Below, in pieces: positions 1 through 40,822 of a DNA stretch of 64,000 nucleotides. The notes under the pieces are model-generated. The model saw nothing but the letters and a program-made list of their open reading frames with translations. It was not told the origin of the DNA and made no database searches. The stretch covers positions 337,501 to 401,500 of the forward strand of contig JAUJYZ010000118.1 of the NCBI GenBank assembly GCA_033675265.1, given 5' to 3'. The first letter of the stretch is position 1. Every line of letters begins with the position of its first letter. The position numbers were made by a program, and so were the translations under genes. This stretch comes from Actinostola sp. cb2023 (Eukaryota; Cnidaria; Anthozoa; Actiniaria; Actinostolidae).

Positions 1-92
1 CAACAACGTCTTCTTTAATCTCCCGTTACTAATCACATACAATGAGTATTATACCAAGTGTCACTCATAATATTCATAAGCAATATATTACA
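1..92 (-). repeat. 3' LTR of the Gypsy element, partial
   Basis: A copy of 4243-4334. The remaining part (about 52 bp) and the target-site duplication lie left of the window. A polypurine-like AGGGAGAG on the minus strand abuts it at 93-100. Confidence 0.92.
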
Positions 93-179
93 ACTCTCCC
101 TAAAAGAAAAATAATGTTTCTATTATTTGGGAAGCGTAAATTAACAACAACAACATGTGAAAATCAGTTCGACTAATGT

Positions 180-734
180 TCAATCGTCAAAACCTAATCT
201 CGTCGGTTTCTTGATCAATCTTCCTGACCGTGTGTGATGTCCTTCGTCCTGTAACTCTGACACTCCTGTAGCTCGTTCGACTCCTGTAGATTGTTCGTCC
301 CTTTGCTGCGTGTCAGTCTCGCCTGTATCGACTTTTGGAGAGGCTGACTTGTCTTGGTGTAGGTGCTTTCTATTTCGACGGTAGACGGCTCCATCAGGGG
401 TCTCCACCCTGTAGCTTCGTGGTGTGTCGGCTACCTCGATCACCTTTGCAGGTTTCCAATCGCCGTCTCGTTGGATTCGAACTGTCTCTCCTGTATGGAG
501 TGATGGCAATGGGGTGGCTGACCTGTCGTAGTTGGCTTTTTGTTCAGCCTGTTTCTTCTGAAATCTGACCATCGTCTCCTGATGACTGGTTGTTTCTGGC
601 AACAGATGACTTGTGGTGCATGGCAGAATAGAGCGTAGTCGCCTAGCCATAGACAGTTGTGCGGGTGACTTGTAGTTTTCCCACTGGTGTGTTGCGCTGT
701 TCAAGCATGGCAAGGTATGGATCCTTCCCATCAC
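180..734 (-). pseudogene. Pol fragment: integrase C-terminus
   Basis: It continues the integrase in a shifted frame, with SPAQLSMARRLRSILP (the normal sequence after the catalytic core) and then a basic C-terminal region with a small beta-barrel-like stretch (GETVRIQRDGDWKPAKV) and HLHQ. The first 15 or so residues of this frame are not real coding sequence. The stop is at 180, about 90 bp before the 3' LTR. Confidence 0.85.
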
Positions 735-2457
735 GTTTGGCCTTCTCTAGCGTCCTCTTGACAGTCTGCACAGTTTTCTCCGCAAGACCATTCGACTGTG
801 GATACTTGGGACTTGACGTAACGTGTGAGAATTTCCAGACAGCTGCAAACTTGGCAAATTCGGCAGAGCTATACTGTGGCCCGTTGTCCGACTTGAGTGT
901 CTCTGGTATGCCGTGTCTCGCGAAGAACTGCTTTAACTTCTCGATGACAGATGTACTCGTCGTGTTGTGTAGCGATGAAACTTCCCAGTAACGGCTGTAA
1001 TAATCGACAACTACGATGTAATTGCCGCCATTCCATGTAAATAGATCCGTGGCTGCGATCTGCCAAGGGTATTGCGGGATCTCGTGTGGTATCATCGGTT
1101 CTTTGGTGTTGCTGTTTCTGAGCTCTTGGCAGATTGAACAGTTTGCTACGGTGTCCTCGATCTGCTTACTCATTCCGGGCCAGAACACCAACTCTCGGGC
1201 TCGTTGCTTGCTTCTCTCGATACCGAGATGTCCTTCGTGGATCTGTGCTAGAACATCTTTCCGCAACGCTTGAGGTACAACAATACTTTCGCCTTTGAAA
1301 ATAAGACCATCGCTAACATGGAGCTCGTCTTTGATTGGCCAATATTCACGTACTTGTTTTGATGTATTTTGCCTGTGTTTTGGCCATCCTTCTTGAATCG
1401 TCTCGATCAACTTGACCATTATCTTATCGTTGGCTGTTTCTCGAAGTAGTTCAACTAACTTCTTGTCGCTAACTGGTAGATTTGCTGTCATGTTGTGGAC
1501 GTACAGTACAAGATCTTCGTCCTCGTCACCTGTAGTTGGAAGGTGTGCCCTCGAGAGCGTATCTGCAGTATAGAGTTCCTTTCCAGGCTTGTACTGGAGG
1601 TCGATGTTGTAACGTTGTAGTCGAAGTAGCATGCGCTGTAACCTTGCTGGTGCCTTGTCGAGCGATTTGGTGATAATGGAGACCAGCGGTCTGTGGTCTG
1701 TTTCCACTGTCACTTCCTTGGCGTAAATATATTGATGGAAACGTTCACATCCAAATACCACTGCTAACAACTCTTTCTCGATCTGCGCGTACTTGCATTC
1801 AGTTTCCGTAAGCGAACGAGAAGCGTATGCGATCGGTGAGCCGCCCTGCATCAGTACAGCTCCTAGTCCAGACTTACATGCATCTACTTGTAGACCAACT
1901 GGCTGCTTGGGGTCATAATACTTCAACACTCCTTTACTCGTCTCCGTCAGAAGTTTCTTGATGTCGTTGAACGACTGTTCATGGCGCTCGGTCCAGTGCC
2001 AGGCAACATCTTTCTTTAGAAGCTCGCGTAAGGGTGATGTGACTTCTGATATATTTGGCAAGAACTTTGCCACATAATTCACCATCCCAAGTAGTCGCTG
2101 GATGCCGTGTTTGTCCTCGGGAGTCGGCATACTGGTGATTGCCTCCAGTTTGGAAACATCTGGCTTTACTCCGTCAGTCGTAAGTACATGTCCAATATAC
2201 AAAACTTCAGAACGTCGAATCTTACACTTGTCGGGGTTGAGCTTCAGATTGCTCTCTCTTGCTCTCTGTAGCGTTTTCTCTAGCCTTTCGTCGTGTTCCT
2301 CTCGTGTGCGTCCCCAAACGAGGATGTCATCGATGTCGGTTTCGACTCCTGATAAGTCTTGAAACAACTCATGTAATCTCTTATGAAACACTTCTTGAGC
2401 ACTGTGAATACCGAAAGGCATTCGGGGTAAAACGGTATCTGCCGTAAGGCGTCGCAA
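643..2457 (-). pseudogene. Pol fragment: RT palm, RNase H, integrase
   Basis: A 604-codon frame. The RT active-site box is TDIDDILVWG (about residues 40-49), the usual YxDD position. RNase H follows with Asp in QVDACKSG, Glu in KELLAVV, Asp in ETDHRPL and Asp in YTADTLSRAH. Integrase has the HHCC zinc finger (HEGHLG...CSICQ) and the catalytic triad in AATDLF, KSDNGPQ and GLAEKTVQ. The frame breaks near 680 at a GGGAAAA run, just after RNTPVG. Every catalytic residue I looked for is present, so the enzyme looks recently functional apart from the frame breaks. Confidence 0.93.
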
Positions 2458-2842
2458 ACGTAGTTAAAGTAGAGCTCTCGTCGTCCAAAGGAATCTGCCA
2501 AAATCCTGATCTGGCGTCTAAGGTTGAGAAGAATTTTGCTCCACTTAGCCTTGTTGTTATCTCTTCTATCGTGGGAAGATGATAGTGCTCACGCTTGATT
2601 GCCTTATTCAATGGGCGAGGATCTATGCAAATTCTCAACTTGTCGGTGTTCTTCTTTTCAACAGCAACCATTGAATTGACCCAATCTGTCGGCTGATCCA
2701 CTGGAACAATGATGCCTTGATTGCACATTTCATCCAGCGCTGCCTTCACTCGGTCCTGTAGGCCATACGGCACTCGTCTCGGGGGTTGATTACTGGTTGA
2801 ACCTCTGGATCCAATACGATATGATATGGACGCTCCAGACAT
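2381..2842 (-). pseudogene. Pol fragment: N-terminal half of reverse transcriptase
   Basis: This frame carries the first RT blocks: the proline-rich entry (PPRRVP), VEKKNTDKLRICIDPRPLN, and the catalytic-Asp block FSTLDARSGFWQIPLD. It ends out of frame after TPYGRYRF at a TTTTACCCC stretch near 2425-2435; the next frame resumes with LPRMPFG. It overlaps the gag frame at 2746-2842, where only the part left of about 2785 is the real reading. Treat it as one piece of a single broken pol. Confidence 0.9.
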
Positions 2843-4134
2843 CCGATTCCTGTAAATACGTCTTTGTACTCTTCTCTGATCCTTGCCGCGAAAGTCTCTG
2901 TGTTCTCGTCGCGGTCAACGGCACTAATAAACTTTATCAGACCGAGTTCTTTGCATGCAGAGATACTGAGAACTGGTTCGCTCTCTATGCTTGTAATGAA
3001 AAATTCCAGATTTCGCGTGATGCCTTTATGTTTGGATTGTAGCGTGCAAACAGCTTTGACTGGGATGTCCTCACCGTTGTAGGCGCTTAATCGAGCTTTT
3101 GGCTTTCTCAGATCTATCTTGGAAGTTTCTGCAATCTTCCTGTAGGCTGAATAGGGAATCACGTTAACTTCGGCACCAGTATCTAGTTTCAGACAAATTT
3201 CTTGATTGTTTAATGTCAATTTCACATGTTCGGCTTCCGATTGTCGGTTGCGATCAATAGATTCCACGGTAACGCTGACGCTTTCTAAAAATAAATGATC
3301 TTCGTTACCCTCATCTTGTTGAATGGAGTTTACATTCTTGCTCGAACGGCACATCTTTGCGTAGTGGTTTAGTCTCTTACATTTGTTGCACTTCTTTCCG
3401 AATGCTGGACACTGTCCTTTCGGATGATTTGAGCCACAATTTCCGCACACAGCACGTGTGTTGTCTTGTTGGCGTTGTGTAAATTTCTTTGTTTCCTGTG
3501 GCTTATCGGCGCTGCCTTTGTGCTGAGGTCGGTTCGATGCTCGATGCTTTACCTGACTCACATTTGCTTCACTGCCAAACAATTTCAATTGCTCTTTGGA
3601 TAGCTCAGCCACTCGACAAATTTCGACTGCTCTCTTGAGGCTCAACTGCGATTCGCGTAGTAATCTCTCACGAACGGTTCGCGATGAAATTCCACTCACG
3701 ATGCGGCTACATATCAAATCATCTTTCAGTTCTCCCCACTCGCATGCAGCAGCGAGAGTTCTTAACTCTGTAACGTACTGATCGATTGACTCACCGGATG
3801 CTTGATCCCTAGTTAAGAAGCGATGTCGATCGACCACCAGATTCTTTCTCGGCTTACAATGTGCCTCAAACTTGTTGAAGAGAATCGCAGTAGACACTAC
3901 TTCTGACCCGTCTTCGTCGACTTCAAACTCGAATGTATCCTTTATCTCTTGGCCGTCCCTGCCGATCATGCACATGAAGATTGCGACTTTCTCTGCTTCG
4001 TTCTTCACCTTGCATGTTGCTGCTAGGTAATACTCCATCCCTCGCTTCCAACGTCTCCACGTTTCTGAGACGTTGTGCTGGCTCGTGAAGTCCATCTCAC
4101 CGGGACCTCTTATTTGGAGTTCGTTCATCTTCAC
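2746..4134 (-). CDS. Gag and aspartic protease of the Gypsy element
   Basis: An open frame of 462 codons. Residues 20-200 look like a retrotransposon gag core. Two CCHC zinc knuckles (CX2CX4HX4C) follow at about 230-242 and 249-262. The protease active site LDTGAEVNV is at about 317-325. The last 35 or so residues enter the conserved stretch before reverse transcriptase and then lose frame at a CCCCC run near 2780; the frame stops at 2746 while the pol reading continues in another frame. In an intact relative, protease and reverse transcriptase would be continuous or joined by programmed frameshifting. Because the break falls inside a conserved block, mutation or an assembly indel is more likely. 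Confidence 0.9.
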   Translation of the reverse strand: MKMNELQIRGPGEMDFTSQHNVSETWRRWKRGMEYYLAATCKVKNEAEKVAIFMCMIGRDGQEIKDTFEFEVDEDGSEVVSTAILFNKFEAHCKPRKNLVVDRHRFLTRDQASGESIDQYVTELRTLAAACEWGELKDDLICSRIVSGISSRTVRERLLRESQLSLKRAVEICRVAELSKEQLKLFGSEANVSQVKHRASNRPQHKGSADKPQETKKFTQRQQDNTRAVCGNCGSNHPKGQCPAFGKKCNKCKRLNHYAKMCRSSKNVNSIQQDEGNEDHLFLESVSVTVESIDRNRQSEAEHVKLTLNNQEICLKLDTGAEVNVIPYSAYRKIAETSKIDLRKPKARLSAYNGEDIPVKAVCTLQSKHKGITRNLEFFITSIESEPVLSISACKELGLIKFISAVDRDENTETFAARIREEYKDVFTGIGCLERPYHIVLDPEVQPVINPRDECRMAYRTE

Positions 4135-4190
4135 TGAAGAATTAAATTGCTCACTGAGCTGTGTTTTGGGTTCTTAAAGTTCTGACACCA

Positions 4191-4334
4191 TGTGTTATTC
4201 TCTTCTAGAATACTGGAGAGAGCACTAAGAAACGTGTGTCGTCAACAACGTCTTCTTTAATCTCCCGTTACTAATCACATACAATGAGTATTATACCAAG
4301 TGTCACTCATAATATTCATAAGCAATATATTACA
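4191..4334 (-). repeat. 5' LTR of the Gypsy element
   Basis: On the minus strand it starts TGTAATATATTGC and ends GAATAACACA, so it has the usual TG...CA ends. The inner boundary could be 4191 or 4193. Positions 4243-4334 repeat as 1-92 without a visible difference. The primer-binding-like site follows at 4190 and lower. Confidence 0.9.
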
Positions 4335-4385
4335 AAACATAATAATACAGACTGAAAAAGGAAGATAGATAAAGACCGAAAATAT

Positions 4386-4644
<259 letters not shown>

Positions 4645-4653
4645 TATTGTTAC

Positions 4654-10131
<5,478 letters not shown>

Positions 10132-10187
10132 CTCGTCAAGTGTTCAGTGCGAAACTGAATGCACTCGCATCCTTCAGCACTGGCTTC

Positions 10188-10193
10188 TTTATA
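10188..10193 (-). promoter_or_regulatory. TATA box of gene A
   Basis: The minus strand reads CCCTATAAAGAAG about 57 bp upstream of the ATG at 10131. The same motif stands in the same place before gene B exon 1, and gene C has its own TATAAAAG, so a TATA promoter is a family trait. Confidence 0.6.
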
Positions 10194-10662
10194 GGGCATA
10201 GTGTTGTCATGGTGATAGTCACGCCCATGTTATACATCCCTTTGTGTGAGCAAGACATTGAGAATACAACTCTTTTGAAATTAAAATTCATTGGATCCTT
10301 CTACAACGCCCCTAGAGTGGTTTTCATGGACCCCTGAAATGGACATTTAGTTTAAGTACGATTTCCAGATCTCTGTTGTACGGTTTTGATTTCTTTTGCC
10401 TATTTTCCTTCCCTCCTTGCTGACAGAGTCTCCATTTCTCCTCATGATTCATGATGTATTTGATATAACACACATTATTAGTGCATCCTAATTCCATTGT
10501 GTTGTTTCGTTTGACTATTATACCGATTAACTAATACACTCTCATGTAGATGCAAATTTCTATTGTTTTCGGAACTTCTTTTCAGTACTCAGGTTTTATC
10601 ATTGTTGGTCTTTCAATTGGAAATTAAGGTCACAAATCTGGTTTCGAGGCAAGCAAAAGCGC

Positions 10663-11267
<605 letters not shown>

Positions 11268-11850
11268 CTGGTTCATTAAGGAATACGTTGCAGTCGCGTG
11301 ACTTTTACAATGTTAGAAATACTGAAATAAGTAATATTAATTGTTATCTTTCCGCCACTAATGAAGCTACTTCACCGAGTATCAGTACAACTGCCTCAGT
11401 GATAAGATCTATTTTACAAAGGCCATCAGTAAAAGCTGAGTTCAAAGATTCTTTTTATTTGTATTTTTTTTGGAGAAATCATATAAAGTTTGTATCACAG
11501 TAATATTCAAAGGTTCATTTATTTAGATTCATGAAAATAATAATTTACACGCTATGTAAACAACATGTGGAGTATGCAAAAGCACAACCTTGAGTTCAAA
11601 CAACTTCCCTGCATGTGCAAACGTGGCTCAGGTGAGAGCTGCAATACTAATGAAAGCGTACGGGGTGTTACGTCGTGAAATGTAATCAAATCGTCGTGTT
11701 TTGTAATACCTGTCGTAAAATGTAATAAAGCCCGTCGTGTTTTGTTATAACCGACCCATTGTAAATTGTAATAACAGTTCATATTATATAGCCTATTATT
11801 AGTCCATGATGAATGTAAAGCTACTTTGTAGAAAAGTCATCATTATACCG

Positions 11851-11886
<36 letters not shown>

Positions 11887-12207
11887 TTATAACACCTCGT
11901 CGCGTTTTGTAATAACATGACCTGTCGTAAATTGTAATGACACCTCGTCGAGTTTTGTACTGAATAACTTTACGTTACTGTGCAAACGTGGCTCAGTTGA
12001 GAGCTGCAGTACTAAGTGAAAGCTATACGTGGGGTGTTACGTCGTGAAATGCAGTAATAATCGTCGTGTTTTGTAATACCTGCAGTACTAAGTGAAAGCT
12101 ATACGTGGGGTGTTACGTCATGAAATGTAATAATCGTCATGTTTTGTAATACCTGCAGTACTAATTTACAGAATGACAAATCGCTCGCGCACGGAGCCAG
12201 CGCGCGC

Positions 12208-13102
12208 CCTCTCCCTCTCTCTCCCTCTCCCTCTCCCTCTCCCTCTCCCTCTCCCTCTCCCTCTCCCTCTCCCTCTCCCCCTCTCCCTCTCCCTCTCCCT
12301 CTCCCTCTCCCTCTCCCTCTCCCTCTCCCTCTCCCTCCCTCTCCCTCTCCCTCTCCCTCTCCCTCTCCCTCTCCCTCTCCCTCTCCCTCTCCCTCTCCCT
12401 CTCCCTCTCCCTCTCCCTCTCCCCTCCCTCTCCCTCCCTCCCCCTCTCCCTCTCCCTCTCCCTCTCCCTCTCCCTCTCCCTCTCCCTCTCCCTCTCCCTC
12501 TCCCTCTCCCTCTCCTCTCCCTCCCTCTCCCTCTCCCTCTCCCTCTCCCTCTCCCTCTCCCTCTCCCTCTCCCTCTCCCTCTCCCTCTCCCTCTCCCTCT
12601 CCCTCTCCCTCTCCCTCTCCCTCTCCCTCTCCCTCCCTCCCTCTCCCTCTCCCTCTCCCTCTCCCTCTCCCTCTCCCTCTCCCTCTCCCTCTCCCTCTCC
12701 CTCTCCCTCCTCTCCCTCTCCCTCTCCCTCTCCCTCTCCCTCTCCCTCTCCCCTCTCCTCTCCCTCTCCCTCTCCCCTCTCCCTCTCCCTCTCTCCCTCC
12801 CTCTCCCTCTCCCTCTCCCTCTCCTCTCCCTCTCCCTCTCCCTCTCCCTCTCCCTCTCCCTCTCCCTCCCTCTCCCTCTCCCTCTCCCTCTCCCTCTCCC
12901 TCTCCCTCTCCCTCTCCCTCTCCCTCTCCCTCTCCCTCTGCCTCTGCCTCTCTCCTCTGCCTCTCCCCTCTGCCTCTGCCTCTGCCTATGCCTATCCCTC
13001 TGCCCTCCTATCCCTATCCCTCTGCCTCTCCCTATCCCTCTCCCTATCCCTCTCCCTATCCCTCTCCCTATCCCTCTCCCTATCCCTGCCCCCCTCCCCT
13101 TC
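12208..13102. repeat. (CCCTCT)n hexanucleotide array
   Basis: Nearly 900 bp of strand-biased C/T, drifting to CCTCTG and CCCTAT at the right end. All six frames that are open through it ([18 protein letters not shown]) are repeat artefacts. Confidence 0.97.
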
Positions 13103-13358
13103 TTCCCCAAACTCAAGTCAAACTCCATCGAAGACAAATTTTGTTCATGCAACTTTTAATCAATTCTACAGACCCTTCACATCATTAAATACACAAATTA
13201 TTTGAGGGAGTGGTGGGGTGCTCATCACAAATAAATAACCCCTAAAAGGTACAAGAATCTCGACCTTGTGGGCGTCGCAACAAAGATAATTTTTGTATTT
13301 ACGCATACAAACGGGGCAGTAATTATGGGAAGAGGTTCATCTTTTAGACGTTAAAAGC

Positions 13359-13715
13359 CAGGTCAACGGTAAAGGTTATAACACATCGATCAAGAGGACC
13401 TTCAAACAATAGAACGAATCAAAGAATAGAACGAATCTATAGGTCCATCAGGTCAACGGTAAAGGTTATAACACATCGACCAAGAGGACTTTCAAACAAC
13501 AGAACGAATCAAAGAATAGAACGAATCTATAGGTCCATCAGGTCAACGGTAAAGGTTATAACACATCGATCAAGAGGACCTTCAAACAACAGAACGAATC
13601 AAAGAATAGAACGAATCTATAGGTCCATCAGGTCAACGGTAAAGGTTATAACACATCGACCAAGAGGACCTTCAAACAACAGAACGAATCAAAGAATAGA
13701 ACGAATCTATACACC
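13359..13715. repeat. Tandem repeat, unit about 89 bp, 4 copies
   Basis: The unit begins CAGGTCAACGGTAAAGG and contains ACAGAACGAATCAAAG. It is the amplified left arm of the foldback element 13359-14000. Confidence 0.93.
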
Positions 13716-14000
13716 GAATCGACAGAACGAATCAAAGAATAGAACGAATCTATACACCGAATCGAAATATGGTGACCAATTTGAATAACTATTGTTCTGG
13801 ACTGACCAACCTCTTATTCATGTGAAAACGCTTTTGTGTTTCCACGTGAACACGAGGTTGGTCAGTCCAGAACAATAGTTATTCAAATTGGTCGCCATAT
13901 TTCGATTCGGTGTATTGTGTTTCACAACAGAACGAATCTATATTGTTTGATTCGTTCTATTGTTTGTAGGTCCTCTTGGTCGATGTGATAACCTTTACCC
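13359..14000. mobile_element. Foldback element next to the gene B stop
   Basis: The outer arm at the left (GGTAAAGGTTATAACACATC) returns inverted at 13979-13999. An inner arm (ACACCGAATCGAAATATGG) at about 13752 returns at about 13913. The inner hairpin arms are over 60 bp. Confidence 0.8.
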
Positions 14001-14026
14001 AGGTGAACGGCTGGCTGTGGCTCAGC

Positions 14027-37023
<22,997 letters not shown>

Positions 37024-37079
37024 CTCGTCAAGTGTTCAGTGTGAAACTGAATGCACTTGCATCCTTCAGCACTAGCTTC

Positions 37080-37085
37080 TTTATA
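37080..37085 (-). promoter_or_regulatory. TATA box of gene B
   Basis: The minus strand reads CCCTATAAAGAAG about 60 bp upstream of the ATG at 37023, duplicated from gene A's promoter. Confidence 0.55.
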
Positions 37086-39369
37086 GGGCATAGTGTTGCC
37101 ATGGTGATAGTCACGCCCATGTTATACAACCCTTTGTGTGAGCAAGACATTGAGAATACAACTCTTTTGAAATTAAAATTCATTGGATCCTTCTACAACG
37201 CCCCTAGAGTGGTTTTCATGGACCCCTGAAATGGACATTTAGCTTAAGTACGATTCGGATCTCTGTTGTACGGTTTTGATTTCTTTTGCCTATTTTCCTT
37301 CACTCCTTGCTGACAGAATCTCCATTTCTCCTCATGATTCATGATGTATTTGATATAACACACATTATTAGTGCATCCTAATTCCATTGTGTTGTTTCGT
37401 TTGACTATTATACATTAACTAGTAGCCGGGTTGTTTCTGTTTCACGGATTTATTAAAGCCACTCTATCTTTACAGCGCTGTTTTTGTCTTGCACTATGTA
37501 CACTGCACGGTCATAAAGTCCTGTACAATATAGTACAACCCTTTTCAGTCTCGCATGGTGTATCTTATCATGTTATCAGACGAACTGGTAGTATATTGCG
37601 TTCATTCCTGAATAGTTTATATATCGTAAACAATGCCAACTAGAACGCCCACAGCACTCTTGTATCGCAATCTATAAAAACAACGTATGGAATTCAGTCA
37701 AATGAAGGGCAAAAAAAGGCATTTTAGAATCAAACATTCTATAATTTGCAGTAAAGAAGAAAATGTGCTCCAGCTGACTCAGGGAAATGCTGTAACTTAG
37801 CTAACTAATTACAATGCTTGTAAAGACAACTTAACAACAATAGCTAACAATCAACACTATTCAATCAGAACATACAATAAACAGGATTTTGAGGCATAAT
37901 TACAAACTGGAAATCGGAATCGTTGGTCGTCTCTTCTCAGTATATTTCAGTCCTCCCTACTGGGGTGCAGTGTCTACAGTTACTGAGGAGAATTTCTAAG
38001 GCCAACGAGTCATCTAGTGGACTAATTACATTATCAGTAGGCTGTCATGATGTGCTGAAATTACGCTTTTTTCAAGGAGATCTGTAGATCTGCAGATGCT
38101 GAAAGATAAAAGCCTAACTGCAGCCGGTGTTTTTCGACTCTTGAAGTTCACACTTGATCTGGTCGACTTTTCCATCATTTCACATCAATGCAGTGTTTTA
38201 CGGTTATCTTTTGAAATCCAGTTACTGCTAACATACTAGTATACTACAATAGTTACTACAATAGTAGTCAGTCAACCATGTTTTACCGGCTTCAGTCACT
38301 CAAAAACTAGAAAAACTATTCGTCAAGCCGTGGAGTGCAAATATCAAATCGACCTTTGTACCCAAAAGTGCTACTACTATATTAGTACTATTCAGTGATA
38401 AATAGCACTATTTAATACTAAATAATACTGATAGAGTGAAGATAATATATCCGGTAAAGATTAGTCACTAATTAGTGCTAGTTAGCACTGGTAAAACAAT
38501 AGAAAACAATATAAATTTATAGTACGATTTCAGTTTCCTAACACTGGCAAAAACGTTCGTTCTTCAAACGGTTCAAAGTTTTGAGCATTTCCAAATCATA
38601 AATTCCAAGTTTTGGAAATTAGTTGGAACTTCACTTTCAAAGGCGCGCATTTTCCACTCTAATTCTCAGTACTGTTTTGTATTTTTTCGTTAGTACTGTT
38701 CAGTTATACTGGTATTTAGTACTAACAATAGTGCAAAATGTTTTATTATTAAGCGTAAGGCTTTGACTGATTTTCACCCATCATTTTCGACAAGTCAATT
38801 TTCAAAACTACATGTTTTGTTATTTTACTCAAAATCAAACCTCAAGGGGTTTGTTGTTACTGATCATTTGTTTTGTTGTTGTTTTCGCCGTTTTTGTTGT
38901 CAGTGTTAAATTGTTTTTCCAGGGAATAAGTTTTCCTACCGCCTGGAAAAATTTTTTTTTTTTTTCAAAGTTCAGGCGAGGAGCAACCAATTCACACAAA
39001 GCCTTTTTTTCTTTCAGGGCATTGCTGGGTGCTACTGTCGTTGCCTGGATGATTTCGCCTGTTTGGTAAAAATATGCAAATTATAATTCCAAGCAAGCTA
39101 TGTTGTGGGTCATGTTGTTGCAGTTGTTGTTGCTATGGTGTTTGTTGTTGTTGAATGAGTCGCCAGTCACCAGTCCCTCTCATTCTATCCCGTCAATCGC
39201 AAAGGTTTCTGGGTACACCTGGGCCAGGATGAAATCTTAAGAAAACTATTGACGCTAATCTGTGTAGCCTGATCAGGCTATAATCTGTGGTCCTGTGAAT
39301 GTATTATCCCAACTCTCGATGCCTACAATTTCCCTCTTGTTCGTCAGCAAATATGTAGACCTTCTAGTC

Positions 39370-40112
39370 ATTTGTGATAACATACATAGAGGATATTACA
39401 TGCACGGTGCCGTGAAGATATGAAGTTTATCTTCGAGTGGTGAAAATCTTTCACGAGTGAGCGCAGCGAACGAGTGAAATATTTTTCACCACGAGAAGAT
39501 AAACTTCATATCTTCAAGCCAACGTGTAATTTTATTTTTATTATATAGACATTCGTACTCCTCACCACCTTTCTTTCTAACGCCAAGGACAAACTTCATG
39601 GACAATTCTTGTGAGCTCGTTTGGAGGAATATTTTCAATATATTCCTGTTCTCATCTTCACTTTCAAGAAATTCTTTCATATTTTCACGTTGTATAACGT
39701 CTTCTTTTGTGTATTTTCATTCTTGTTCCTCGCTAAAGACTTTGACAAACCTGTCGCTCGCCATTTTGACTTCGGTTGCAACGCGCGTCAAGTGAGCGGG
39801 AAAACATCGGAAGTGACGTCATCGATATCCTCACTAATGAGGATACAAGCATCAAGAGTTCCAGACTTCCGGTACGCACGCAATGCATTATGAGATTATT
39901 ACAAAGGAAAAGTGAGCACCAATTCTAGACACAGGGAGCCCAAGTTGTGTGTTTGCTCACTTGGTGCTCACTTTTCATTTGTAATAATCTCACAATGCAT
40001 TGCGCGCGTACCGGAAGTCTGGAACTCTTGATGCTTGGAAAATACTCCACTCAGGTCCCGGATGTAGTTTCGTATGAATTTTATGAGTGAGATATTTTCC
40101 AGTAAAACACTC
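39370..40112. repeat. Interspersed repeat with inner foldback
   Basis: Arms GATATGAAGTTTATCTTCG and complement at about 39415 and 39490. A shorter relative lies at 48307-48608 (gene C intron 4) and lacks the nested hairpin at 39845-40031. Confidence 0.75.
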
Positions 40113-40246
40113 TATATAATAAAGTGTTACACGTGATTGAATGACTATACTTTATGACTTTGGTAGTCACCTGACATACCCAGAAACCTTTGCGATTATG
40201 GCGGAGTTTTTAATGTTTCTCGCCGCTGGCCAGGGGCTAAAATGAG

Positions 40247-40822
40247 AGTAGTTTTCAGAAACGTTGTCCGTTTACAAAATAGTAAAGAGTAAAAAGGAAT
40301 TAATTAGATAAACAAAAGAAATGCACTCAAGCTGAACTCAGTCGGCTTTTAGGACCTTTTAGTCGGGCTTCCTGTGGAAGGCCCGACTCTAAAAATGCAG
40401 TCCGGTCGTATTCTTCTTTGACCTCAAATCACTAACTGGGTCCGCCGTGTGCCGGCCGCTAAGATAATCACCGAAGGCTCTAACAACATGGTTTATCAAC
40501 ACGAGACCTCACTTCTTCACAAACCTTATGTCGTCTTGTTTTCAAAATAACCACAATAATTGATAGAGATATGGATATATTTATGGTACCAAATAAACTA
40601 TGTCCGTGATTGTCATTCATGATTCGCTGAGTTTGTGAAATCGCAGTAAATTACAAGGAAAGCATGTTCTACCGAGTCACGCGAAGGGGCGACCGAACAC
40701 TGTTTTAATCGCACTAAAATATCTATATTTAAGCTCGACTTCACGCTAGTAGAGCGTCTAGTTACTGTAATTTACTATTTTGTATTTTGTTAAAGGACAA
40801 CGTTTCTGAAAACAGGTGGCGA
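40247..40822. mobile_element. Foldback element, TTTTCAGAAACGTTGTCC ends
   Basis: Inverted ends plus inner arms (ACAAAATAGTAAA). Shares an interior stretch (AAGAAATGCACTCAAGCTGA) with the MITE at 29903-30059. Confidence 0.75.

Larger units (their letters stand above)
1..4334 (-). mobile_element. Ty3/Gypsy (Mag-like) LTR retrotransposon, 3' LTR cut by window edge
   Basis: The element reads right to left. Its 5' LTR is 4191-4334 and its 3' LTR begins at 92 and runs off the window. Between them lie a gag-protease frame and reverse transcriptase, RNase H and integrase frames in the order PR-RT-RH-IN that defines Ty3/Gypsy. The short LTR (about 144 bp), two CCHC knuckles and the integrase style suggest the Mag/SURL branch (inference). 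Just inside the 5' LTR the minus strand reads TGGTGTCAGAACTT, a plausible tRNA primer site opposite a CCA tail. Next to the 3' LTR is the purine stretch AGGGAGAG (93-100). The 92 visible bases of the 3' LTR look identical to the matching 5' LTR part, which points to recent insertion, yet the coding frames carry three frameshifts. It lies in intron 4 of gene A, in the same orientation. Confidence 0.95.

Noticed and set aside
12139..13188. Long frames of [12 protein letters not shown] and RGRGRG
   Set aside because: Product of the CCCTCT array; open in several frames with no start context or domain.
39845..40031. Helitron call for the nested hairpin
   Set aside because: It has no visible target duplication against the empty site at about 48525, but its ends are terminal inverted repeats (CAAGCATCAAGAG) and lack TC/CTRR, so Helitron is not supported.
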